This document shows positions 1 through 5,753 of a stretch of DNA of 14,786 nucleotides, piece after piece. Every line of letters begins with the position of its first letter. The first letter of the stretch is position 1. The notes beneath the pieces were generated by a model. It worked only from the letters and a program-made list of their open reading frames with translations, was not told where the DNA came from and searched no databases. Source of the DNA: CAZGTQ01 sp964528575 (GTDB taxonomy: Bacteria; Planctomycetota; UBA1135; GCA-002686595). Both the position numbers and the translations under genes were made by a program. The stretch is from positions 1 to 14,786 of the forward strand of contig CAZGTQ010000224.1 of assembly GCA_964528575.1 (NCBI GenBank), in the 5' to 3' direction.

Positions 1-726
1 GAGCGCCGACGCCCCGGCGGCCGCCGCGAGCGGCCGGACGAGGTCCGCCTCACCGCCCAGCGCGGTCGACACGCCCCGGCCCTTCAGCACGATCCGCATG
101 GTCACCGGCCCCGGTGTGGTGGGCGTGAACTCGAGCGCCGCGGCGCCGTCGCCCTCGATCGGGAAGCTCGCGACGGCGAGCCGTCGGCCGTCGGTCGCGA
201 CCATGCGCAGCGCTCCATCCTCGACGAGCGTGAGGATGCCGTGCATCGCGTACCGGCCCGGCTCGCGCGCCGCCGCGAACGCCGTGCGCGCGACGAGCTG
301 CGTGAACTGGCCGCCCTGCACGCGCATCGCGCCCGCCTCGTCGAACGTCGGCACCTCGGGGAACTCTTCGGGGTCGACGGTGACGAGCTCGCAGCGGTCC
401 GCGCCGCTCGTGATGATGCAGTGGTCGCCCTTCGTCTCGAGCGTGACCGTCTCGCCCGACAGGTCGCGCACGAACTCGGAAGCGACGCGAGCGGGTACGA
501 GCGCGATGCCCGTCTCGCTCACTTTCAGGTCGACGTCGTCGTCCTCGTCCGCGGCGATGCGGTAACGCACCGCGACCTCGAGGTCGGTGCCGACGAGGTG
601 GAGCGCATCGTCGGTGGCGCGCACGTACACGTTCTCGATCGCGGGGCGCGTGCTCTTGACCGGGATGACGCCGTTGACGACGGCGAGACCGTCACGCAGG
701 TGTTCACGCTTGCAGAGGACCTTCAT
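1..726 (-). CDS. dnaN: DNA polymerase III beta sliding clamp, N-terminal 242 residues (cut by window edge)
   Basis: The beta clamp is the ring-shaped processivity factor of the replicative polymerase. The ATG is at 726-724 and the frame stays open to base 1, giving exactly 242 codons; the remaining third or so of the protein lies beyond the left edge. Domain 1 (about residues 1-125) begins MKVLCKREHL and has the clamp-like stretch ENVYVRATDDALHLVGTDLE (31-50). Domain 2 carries the family hallmark RYAMHGILTLVEDG followed by LRMVATDGRRLAV (158-185), close to the usual RYALNGVLL and LVATDGHRLAV patterns. No strong Shine-Dalgarno sequence is visible before the ATG. It lies downstream of dnaA on the same strand, separated by about 580 bp that look like an origin rather than the usual short dnaA-dnaN gap, so dnaN may have its own promoter. 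Identity is based on these motifs; the C-terminal domain cannot be seen. Confidence 0.93.
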   Translation of the reverse strand, partial: MKVLCKREHLRDGLAVVNGVIPVKSTRPAIENVYVRATDDALHLVGTDLEVAVRYRIAADEDDDVDLKVSETGIALVPARVASEFVRDLSGETVTLETKGDHCIITSGADRCELVTVDPEEFPEVPTFDEAGAMRVQGGQFTQLVARTAFAAAREPGRYAMHGILTLVEDGALRMVATDGRRLAVASFPIEGDGAAALEFTPTTPGPVTMRIVLKGRGVSTALGGEADLVRPLAAAAGASAL

Positions 727-750
727 GCCGCTGTCGTGGATCCGCTTCTG

Positions 751-792
751 AGTAGAGAAGAAGAGAAGAAAAGAGATCTTCTCCTTAATAAG
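751..792. other. AT-rich purine/pyrimidine tract, candidate DNA unwinding element
   Basis: A 42-bp tract of A/G runs on the plus strand ends in cttaataa and is the most AT-rich block in the region. It contains a 7-bp inverted repeat, GAGAAGA (763-769) and TCTTCTC (777-783), around a 7-nt loop. It lies 13 bp from the nearest DnaA-box-like 9-mer, across a GC-rich stretch, as expected for an origin opening site. On the minus strand the hairpin is followed by a pyrimidine run, so a weak terminator or leader structure for dnaN is an alternative. Confidence 0.45.
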
Positions 793-805
793 GGCCGGCC
801 GTCGC

Positions 806-814
806 TGTGGACGA
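806..814 (-). promoter_or_regulatory. DnaA-box-like 9-mer TCGTCCACA
   Basis: Matches TTATCCACA at 7 of 9 positions with an intact CCACA core. It is the box nearest the AT-rich tract. The same 9-mer recurs at 1029-1037 on the other strand, suggesting a lineage-specific box variant. Confidence 0.45.
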
Positions 815-905
815 GCAGCATCACGAACGACGTAAACGCACGCGGCGACAAGACTTCGCGCCGCGGTGCAGACCGCGCCGGCTGGTGGGGAGCGGTGGAT
901 CGAGC

Positions 906-914
906 TGTGGAGAA
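906..914 (-). promoter_or_regulatory. DnaA-box-like 9-mer TTCTCCACA
   Basis: Matches TTATCCACA at 8 of 9 positions, the best match in the spacer. A weaker CTGTTCACA copy follows 18 bp away at 924-932, in the same orientation. Confidence 0.5.
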
Positions 915-1028
915 CGGCGGGGTTGTGAACAGCATGGCGATACCGAGCAGCGACGCCGCGCGCTCGCTGTGGAGCGCGGTGGATCGAGCACACGGTTGCA
1001 CCCGGTCCATCCCCCGTCCATCCGCGGT

Positions 1029-1037
1029 TCGTCCACA
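1029..1037 (+). promoter_or_regulatory. DnaA-box-like 9-mer TCGTCCACA, opposite orientation
   Basis: Identical to the 806-814 box but on the plus strand, so the two face each other across the box cluster. It matches the consensus at 7 of 9 positions. Confidence 0.4.
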
Positions 1038-1254
1038 GGGTGTTCGAGGCGCTCGGCGCGTGCCGCGAGGCGCCCCCTCGACGCCACGGCCGACCAGGCA
1101 CGGCAGGAGCGCGGGGGGAGCGGACAATCTAGCCGAACCGGCACGCGGTGTACACGCGCGCGCAGGCGCGCCAGCGGGCGCCGGGGGCACATCGACGGGG
1201 AGGGGCACGGGAGGGGACGCGAGGCGCCGTGGGGCTCACCAGGAGCCGGGTCGA

Positions 1255-1300
1255 CGGGCGTGAGGAGGCTCGGGCGTGAGGGCTCGGGCGTGAGGAGCCC
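1255..1300. repeat. Three imperfect tandem copies of a 14-16 bp unit after dnaA
   Basis: The unit beginning cgggcgtgagg occurs at 1255-1270, 1271-1284 and 1285-1300, immediately beyond the dnaA stop codon. The last copy overlaps a small GC hairpin, GAGCC-cgg-GGCTC (1295-1307), that reaches into the stop codon and could help end transcription, although no T-run follows it. Confidence 0.75.
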
Positions 1301-1305
1301 GGGGC

Positions 1306-2892
1306 TCAGGAGCTTTGGCGCAGCTTCCCGACCAGCTCGGCGGCTAGGTCGCGGATCGAGGGGTCCTCGCTGACGAGCTTCTCGATCTTCTGCACGCCAT
1401 ATAGGACGGTCGAGTGGTCGCGACCGCCGAAGAAGCCGCCGATCTCCTCGAGCGACAGACGGGTGACCTTGCGGGCCAGGTACATGCCGACCTGGCGCGG
1501 GAACGCGATCGCGTTCGTGCGCTTGCGGGACTGCAGGTCGGACTGCTTCACGCCGAAGTGCTCGGTGACGACGCGCAGGATGTCCTCGGTCGAGGGCTGG
1601 CCGCCCCGCTCGACGAACACCTCGCGCAGGCACTGGCGGGCGAGCTCGACCGTCACCGGCCGGTTGGCGAGGCTGGCGTACCCGAGGACCTTCGTCACCG
1701 CCCCCTCGAGCTCGCGGATGTTGGAGTCGATGTGCTCGGCGAGCAGGCGCGCGACGTCGTCCGGCAGCTCGTGACCGCGGTCGCGGCTCTTGCGCTTCAG
1801 GATCGCCATCCGCGTCTCGTAGCACGGCGGCTCGATCTCGGTGACGAGACCCCACTTGAACCGCGAGACCAGGCGCCCCTGCAGCGTGGGGATGTCCTTC
1901 GGCGGGCTGTCGGACGACAGCACGATCTGCTTGCCCGCGTTGTAGAGCGTGTTGAACGTGTGGAAGAACTCTTCCTGCGTCCGCTCCTTGTTCGCGAGCA
2001 CGTGGATGTCGTCCACCACCAGCACGTCGACGTTCCGGTATTTGGTGCGGAACTTCTGCAGATCGCCGTTCTCGAGCGCGCTGATGAAGTGGTTGACGAA
2101 CGTCTCGCACGACAGATACAGGATGTTGGTGCTCGGATCGCGCTCGAGCAGCGCGTGGCAGAGCGACTGCAACAGGTGCGTCTTGCCGAGGCCGACGTTG
2201 CCGTGCAGGAAGAACGGGTTGTACGTCGTGCCGGGCTTCTCCGAGACGCCGACCGCCGCCGCGTGCGCGAACCGGTTGCACGGGCCGACGACGAAGTTGT
2301 CGAAGCGGTAGTTCGGGCTGAGGACGACGTCGCTCGCGCCGAGCAAGCCGGCGACGACGTGCGGCGGCTTCGTGGGCGCGGCGTCCTTCGCAGTCGCGCC
2401 GGCCGGCGACGGCACGGCGTGTCCGTTGCCGGCGTGCGCCGCCGCGTGGCCGTTCGAGCCTCCCTCGGCCGGCGCGTGCGCGGCCTCGCGCGGACGGCGC
2501 GCGACCGTCAGCTCCGCATCGACGCGGATCTCGATGGTGCGCGGAGCGCCGAGCACGCTCTCGACGGCACGCTCGAGGTGCTCGCGGTAGTAGCTGTCGA
2601 GCCAGTCGCGCGCGAAACCGTTCTGGACGGCGAGGCACAGGCTCTCCGAGTCGAGGTGCACGACCGCGGCGCGGCGGAACCAGGTCTCGAACTGCGGCCG
2701 CTGGACGTGCTGGAGCAACGCCTCCTGGAGGTCGTGCCAGAGCGCGTCGAGGTCGCCGCGCTGTTCGACGACGACGCCCGCGACGACGTCCGCACGGTGG
2801 TTGCTCGTTCGGTGGACGCCCGATCGGTGGTCACCCGTTCGGTGGTCGTCGCCGGGATCGAGCGGATCTCGTTGCGTGCCAGAGTCTTGCAT
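1306..2892 (-). CDS. dnaA: Chromosomal replication initiator protein DnaA
   Basis: DnaA binds origin DnaA boxes, oligomerises with ATP and opens the duplex. With the ATG at 2892 it is 528 residues. Domain I is at about 48-125 (LWHDLQ, FETWFRR, NGFARDWL). A low-complexity Ala/Gly/Pro linker covers about 130-180. The AAA+ core follows: Walker A GNVGLGKTH (231-239), Walker B VLVVDDIH (290-297), the GRLVSRFKWGL region (339-349) and NIRELEGA (391-398). The DNA-binding domain IV has RKRTNAIAFPRQVGMYLAR (456-474) and the signature GGRDHSTV (489-496). The start was chosen because GAGGGA and GGGGGG lie just upstream and the length is normal. The frame stays open upstream, however, to a GTG at 3129, which would give 607 residues with four HPED repeats. 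The 50 residues before domain I contain an imperfect repeat rich in HR. Identity is certain; the start is not. Confidence 0.96.
   Translation of the reverse strand: MQDSGTQRDPLDPGDDHRTGDHRSGVHRTSNHRADVVAGVVVEQRGDLDALWHDLQEALLQHVQRPQFETWFRRAAVVHLDSESLCLAVQNGFARDWLDSYYREHLERAVESVLGAPRTIEIRVDAELTVARRPREAAHAPAEGGSNGHAAAHAGNGHAVPSPAGATAKDAAPTKPPHVVAGLLGASDVVLSPNYRFDNFVVGPCNRFAHAAAVGVSEKPGTTYNPFFLHGNVGLGKTHLLQSLCHALLERDPSTNILYLSCETFVNHFISALENGDLQKFRTKYRNVDVLVVDDIHVLANKERTQEEFFHTFNTLYNAGKQIVLSSDSPPKDIPTLQGRLVSRFKWGLVTEIEPPCYETRMAILKRKSRDRGHELPDDVARLLAEHIDSNIRELEGAVTKVLGYASLANRPVTVELARQCLREVFVERGGQPSTEDILRVVTEHFGVKQSDLQSRKRTNAIAFPRQVGMYLARKVTRLSLEEIGGFFGGRDHSTVLYGVQKIEKLVSEDPSIRDLAAELVGKLRQSS
2795..2854. 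repeat. Four imperfect tandem copies of a 15-bp unit inside the dnaA 5' end
   Basis: Units beginning cggtgg lie at 2795-2809, 2810-2824, 2825-2839 and 2840-2854. The period is a multiple of three, so the units encode an in-frame five-residue repeat around His-Arg (HRTGD, HRSGV, HRTSN) in the non-conserved N-terminus of DnaA, before domain I. Confidence 0.75.
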
Positions 2893-3026
2893 TCCCTCTG
2901 TTCCCCCCAGGGAGCGCAGCCCAATGCGCCGTTGTCGGTCCTGATGATCCCGCGCGGCCGCTGTCGGCCCATCCGCTTCCTGAGTCTCCTGAGACCGGGA
3001 TTCTCCGTTCCACCGTGTCCAGCCCT

Positions 3027-3074
3027 CTGGATGGTCTTCTGGATGATCCTCTGGATGATCCTCTGGATGATTCA
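3027..3074. repeat. Four tandem copies of the 12-bp unit ctggatgatcct
   Basis: Units lie at 3027-3038, 3039-3050, 3051-3062 and 3063-3074; the two central copies are identical and the outer two each differ at two or three bases. Read on the minus strand in the dnaA frame, they encode His-Pro-Glu-Asp/Gly four times. A period divisible by three is what one expects of a repeat tolerated inside a coding sequence, which mildly supports a longer DnaA. Confidence 0.85.
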
Positions 3075-3266
3075 GTGCGGACAGACCGGGAGCGCGGAAA
3101 CGCGTGTTTGCACACCACGACCGCAGCACGACGACGCGGAGAGCGACGTTCCGAAGCTCGACGCGCAGGGGAGGGACACACCGGCCCGCTCGGGCGGCGC
3201 GACCGGCTCCACCGGTCGTCTGCGACGTGCTGCGTTCGGCGCCCGGGTCACCCCTGGCGCGCCCGA

Positions 3267-3295
3267 ATTACAGACCACGTTCTCCAAACGGTCAA
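3267..3295 (-). promoter_or_regulatory. Sigma70-type promoter for dnaA
   Basis: On the minus strand TTGACC (3290-3295, 5 of 6 to TTGACA) is separated by exactly 17 bp from TGTAAT (3267-3272, 5 of 6 to TATAAT). Transcription would start near 3260, leaving a leader of about 370 nt to the ATG at 2892 or about 130 nt to the GTG at 3129. It lies in the gap between the upstream cysteine desulfurase and dnaA. It is the best promoter match I found in the window. Confidence 0.65.
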
Positions 3296-3303
3296 CGCCT
3301 TAT

Positions 3304-3316
3304 TAGGAAACTCCTA
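3304..3316. repeat. Small inverted repeat TAGGA-aac-TCCTA just upstream of the dnaA -35 box
   Basis: A 5-bp inverted repeat with a 3-nt spacer begins 9 bp upstream of the -35 hexamer, in a short AT-richer patch. It could be an operator half-site pair or a chance palindrome; the sequence alone cannot decide. Confidence 0.3.
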
Positions 3317-3345
3317 CGCCCTGTGCACGATGCGGTGGCCGGGAC

Positions 3346-4500
3346 TCATGTTGCGTGCGACACGCCCGCAGCTATTCGCAGGATGTCCACAGCGCGGTCG
3401 CACTGCGCGCGCGTCGTGTCGCGACCGACGGACACGCGCAACCCCGCGCGCGCCGCCTCCGCGTCCATCCCCATCGCGAGCAGAACGTGCGACGGCTCGA
3501 GCGAACCGCTCGCGCACGCGCTCCCTGCGCTCACCGCGAGACCCTCGAGATCGAGCCGCGTCACGAGCACCCGCCCGTCGCAGCCCGCCAGCGCGATGCC
3601 CAACGTGTTCGGCAAACGGTCGGGCGCGGTCAGCGGCGGACCGAGCAGTCGCGCGTCGGGCACCTCGACGCGCAGCGCGTCCCACAGCGCGCGGACGAGC
3701 GCACCGGTGTGCGCGCGGTAGCGCTCGCGCTCGGCGACGGCGAGCTCGATCGCGACCGACGCGGCGACGATGCCCGCCGCGTCCTCCGTCCCCGGCCGCA
3801 GACCCGCTTCCTGCTCGCCGCCGAACAGGACCGGTCGCAGCGCGGCCCGCGCCCGCCGCACGAGCACGCCGACGCCGACGGGCCCGCCGACCTTGTGCGC
3901 CGAGAACGCAGCCGTGTCGGCGCCCCACGCGTCGAGATCGACTGCCACGCGCCCGAGTGCCTGCACCGCGTCCACGTGCAGGCGCGGCCGTGCGTCGCCG
4001 AGCGCGCGCAGGCGCGCGCCGACGTGCGCGAGCGGAACCACCGTTCCCACCTCGCCGTTCGCCGCCTGCACCGCGAGCCACGCCGCGCCGCGCGCGTGCT
4101 CCACGAGCGCCTCGACGTCCAGCCGCGCGTGTGCGTCGACGCCCACGCGCTCGACCGGGTGACCCTCGCGCTCGAGCGCGTCGGCGACCGCGAGCACCGA
4201 CGAGTGCTCGATGGCGCTCGTCACCAGCCGCGCTCCGGGCCCCGCGCCGCGCACGCCGCCGAGCAGCGCCAGGTTGTTCGCCTCGGTCGCGCCCGACGTG
4301 AACACGACCTCGTCCTCGCCCACGCCCAGGGCCGCGGCGACGCGCTCGCGCGCCTCGTCGATCCAGTGGCGCGCGCGGCGACCGCCTGCGTGCAGGCTCG
4401 AGGGGTTGCCCGTCAGCTCGTCCTGGACGCGCAGCCAGACCGCGCGGGCCTCGGCCCGCAGCGGCGTCGTCGCGTTGTGGTCGAGGTAGATCCGCTCCAT
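3346..4500 (-). CDS. Cysteine desulfurase, NifS/IscS family (class V aminotransferase)
   Basis: This PLP enzyme removes sulfur from cysteine as a protein-bound persulfide for Fe-S cluster assembly or tRNA thiolation. The 384-residue protein starts MERIYLDHNATTPL, a family hallmark, and is of normal length. Visible residues are the GATEANN loop (70-76), His99 in IEHSS stacking on PLP, Asp177 and Gln180 in HVDAVQALG, the Schiff-base lysine K203 in FSAHKVGGP, and the catalytic Cys329 in VSAGSACASG. The last motif is the class I (IscS/NifS) loop. The ATG at 4500 is preceded by GAGGT (4510-4514) at a workable distance. It follows parA by 26 bp on the same strand and is probably co-transcribed with it. 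No iscU, iscA or mnmA is present to show whether it serves Fe-S clusters or tRNA, so I give no gene symbol. Confidence 0.95.
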   Translation of the reverse strand: MERIYLDHNATTPLRAEARAVWLRVQDELTGNPSSLHAGGRRARHWIDEARERVAAALGVGEDEVVFTSGATEANNLALLGGVRGAGPGARLVTSAIEHSSVLAVADALEREGHPVERVGVDAHARLDVEALVEHARGAAWLAVQAANGEVGTVVPLAHVGARLRALGDARPRLHVDAVQALGRVAVDLDAWGADTAAFSAHKVGGPVGVGVLVRRARAALRPVLFGGEQEAGLRPGTEDAAGIVAASVAIELAVAERERYRAHTGALVRALWDALRVEVPDARLLGPPLTAPDRLPNTLGIALAGCDGRVLVTRLDLEGLAVSAGSACASGSLEPSHVLLAMGMDAEAARAGLRVSVGRDTTRAQCDRAVDILRIAAGVSHAT

Positions 4501-4526
4501 GGGCTTGCGACCTCGTTCCGAGCGCG

Positions 4527-5555
4527 TCAGCCGGGGCCGGCCTCGGTCGGGAGCCGGAACGCCTCCGGGGGGAGCTCGGGGAGCTCGGCCATGGCGGGCG
4601 ACTCGGCGGCGTCGGCCTCCCGCCGGCCGGGCCGGTCGGTTCGGGGCGCCTGGGCGGACGTGGCGCTCTGCACCGAGCGGGGCGCCTCGGCGGGCTGGGA
4701 CGGCCTGGCGCGCGGGGCCGGCGGTCGGCGGGCGGGCTCGAGCTCGTGCTCCGGCAGCGGCGCCTCGGCGTCGGCCCGCGGTTCCTGGGCGAGCACTTCC
4801 TCGGCGAGCAACGCGTAGTCGCGCGCTCCGCTCGACTCGGGGGCGTACTCGAAGATCGTGCTCCCGTAGCTCGGCGCCTCGGCCAGCTTGATGTTCGTCC
4901 CCACGCAGCGCCGGAAGACCGTTTCGGGGAAGAACTGGCGGATCTCGGCGAGCACCTCGCGGGCGAGCCGCAGGCGGCTGTCGTAGAGGCACGGGACGAT
5001 CCCGGTGATCTCGAGCTTCGGGTTCAGGCTGCGCCGGATCAGGTTCGTGATCTCGACGAGCTTGCTCATGCCCTGCAGCGCGAAGAACTCGGTCTGGAGG
5101 GCGATGAACACCTCGTGTGCGGCGACCAGTCCGTTGATCGCCAGTAGACCCAAACTCGGGGGGCAGTCGATCAGTAGATAGTCGGCCGGCTCGGTCTGGC
5201 CCGCGGCGCCGACCCAGCGATCGACGGCGTCGCGCAGGAGCGTCTCGCGCCCGAGGCGGGCGGCGAGCTCGAGCTCGGCGCCCGAGAGGTCGATGTTGGA
5301 CGGCGCGACCGCGAGCCCCGCGGTCTTCGTCGGGCGCACGACGTCGGCGAGCTCGTGCTCGCCGCACAGGAGACTGTAGATCGAGGGCTCCCCGGTGCGC
5401 GGCTCGAGCCCCAGGTGCATCGTCAGGTTCGCCTGCGGGTCGAGATCGACGACCACCACGCGGCGGCCGGCGCGGGCGAGCGCGGCGCCGAGGTTCACGG
5501 CCGTCGTCGTCTTGCCGACCCCGCCCTTCTGGTTGACGATCGCGATCCTGCGCAT
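4527..5555 (-). CDS. parA: ParA/Soj-type chromosome partitioning ATPase with long C-terminal tail
   Basis: ParA ATPases bind DNA non-specifically as ATP dimers and work with ParB-parS to segregate the chromosome near the origin. The 342-residue protein has a deviant Walker A KGGVGKTT (10-17, with signature K10 and K15), VDLDPQANLT (36-45), Walker B LLIDCPPSLGLL (127-138) and KLAEAPSYG (223-231), as in Soj. The ATPase core ends near residue 258. About 84 residues of Pro/Ala/Glu/Arg-rich, probably disordered tail follow, which is unusual since Soj proteins are typically about 250-270 residues. No parB is adjacent, although parAB usually forms a pair. A TACAAT hexamer sits 12 bp before the ATG with no Shine-Dalgarno sequence. 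Its position next to dnaA and the putative origin fits chromosomal rather than plasmid partition. Confidence 0.92.
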   Translation of the reverse strand: MRRIAIVNQKGGVGKTTTAVNLGAALARAGRRVVVVDLDPQANLTMHLGLEPRTGEPSIYSLLCGEHELADVVRPTKTAGLAVAPSNIDLSGAELELAARLGRETLLRDAVDRWVGAAGQTEPADYLLIDCPPSLGLLAINGLVAAHEVFIALQTEFFALQGMSKLVEITNLIRRSLNPKLEITGIVPCLYDSRLRLAREVLAEIRQFFPETVFRRCVGTNIKLAEAPSYGSTIFEYAPESSGARDYALLAEEVLAQEPRADAEAPLPEHELEPARRPPAPRARPSQPAEAPRSVQSATSAQAPRTDRPGRREADAAESPAMAELPELPPEAFRLPTEAGPG

Positions 5556-5567
5556 GGTGGGGCGCGG

Positions 5568-5573
5568 ATTGTA
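5568..5573 (-). promoter_or_regulatory. Possible -10 hexamer TACAAT for parA
   Basis: TACAAT (5 of 6 to TATAAT) lies 12 bp before the parA ATG on the minus strand. No convincing -35 element is found 16-18 bp upstream. If used, the transcript would start within about six bases of the ATG, making it nearly leaderless, consistent with the absence of a ribosome binding site. Confidence 0.35.
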
Positions 5574-5620
5574 GCGGGCCGAGAGTCGGGAGCGGGGGGT
5601 CGGGTCGTGATCGATCCAGT

Positions 5621-5655
5621 CCCGCCGCCTCCCCCACCGCCACCCCCGACCTCCC
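5621..5655 (-). other. G-quadruplex-capable G-rich tract upstream of parA
   Basis: Read on the minus strand, four G-runs (GGG, GGGGG, GGGGG, GGG) are separated by loops of 5, 7 and 7 bases, satisfying the common G3+N1-7 rule. It lies 66-100 bp upstream of the parA start codon. In such GC-rich DNA some matches occur by chance. Confidence 0.4.
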
Positions 5656-5697
5656 GCCCCTGGGACCTCGTGCGGCGCCGTTCGGTTGCGCTCCGTC

Positions 5698-5747
5698 GAC
5701 GACTCCGTCGGGCCGACGACTCCGTGGGCCGAGGACTCCGGTGGGCC
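5698..5747. repeat. Three imperfect tandem copies of a 16-17 bp unit downstream of the bshC-like gene
   Basis: Units of the form gacgactccgtcgggcc lie at 5698-5714, 5715-5730 and 5731-5747, ending seven bases before the bshC-like stop codon. They are similar in length and placement to the repeats after dnaA (1255-1300), although unrelated in sequence. Confidence 0.7.
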
Positions 5748-5753
5748 GCCGGC

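Larger units (their letters stand above)
727..1305. other. oriC: Putative chromosomal origin region (oriC) between dnaA and dnaN
   Basis: This 579-bp stretch has no convincing gene. Next to dnaN is an AT-rich tract (751-792) in otherwise very GC-rich DNA, a candidate unwinding element. Beside it are 9-mers resembling the DnaA box TTATCCACA. Minus-strand copies are TCGTCCACA (806-814), TTCTCCACA (906-914, 8 of 9 matches), CTGTTCACA (924-932) and CGCTCCACA (968-976). A plus-strand TCGTCCACA lies at 1029-1037. A 14-bp direct repeat, gcggtggatcgagc, occurs at 892-905 and 976-989, 84 bp apart. Origins next to dnaA with an AT-rich element beside a box cluster are common in bacteria. The call is inferred from position and motifs; several boxes have 2-3 mismatches. 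Confidence 0.6.
2893..3345 (-). other. dnaA upstream region (453 bp): leader or N-terminal extension
   Basis: No independent gene is evident here. The stretch holds a sigma70-type promoter (3267-3295), a small inverted repeat TAGGA-aac-TCCTA (3304-3316), a 12-bp tandem repeat (3027-3074), an imperfect palindrome gtctcctgagac (2984-2995) and a purine-rich segment beside the preferred dnaA ATG. From 3129 down to 2893 it is also open in the dnaA frame, so part of it may be translated. No rpmH-like gene is seen next to dnaA, unlike in many bacteria. Confidence 0.6.
5556..5753. other. Spacer between parA and the bshC-like gene
   Basis: No gene is seen. The spacer contains a promoter-like hexamer for parA, a G-rich tract on the minus strand able to form a G-quadruplex, and a three-copy tandem repeat. 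As the bshC-like gene and parA are on the same strand, it must hold the end of the upstream operon and the start of parA transcription. Confidence 0.6.

Noticed and set aside
241..1263. A plus-strand open frame across dnaN and the spacer
   Set aside because: Its first half is antisense to dnaN and its second half crosses the origin-like spacer; it is Arg/Gly-rich with no recognisable domain.
3027..3074. A CRISPR-like repeat array
   Set aside because: The units are 12 bp and directly adjacent with no spacers, and no cas gene is present; it is a simple tandem repeat.
1414..3306. A 630-codon plus-strand open frame over dnaA
   Set aside because: Antisense shadow of dnaA, which carries every AAA+ and DNA-binding signature.
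3383..3391. DnaA-box-like ATGTCCACA
   Set aside because: It lies alone inside the 3' end of the cysteine desulfurase, away from the cluster at 806-1037, so chance is the simpler explanation.
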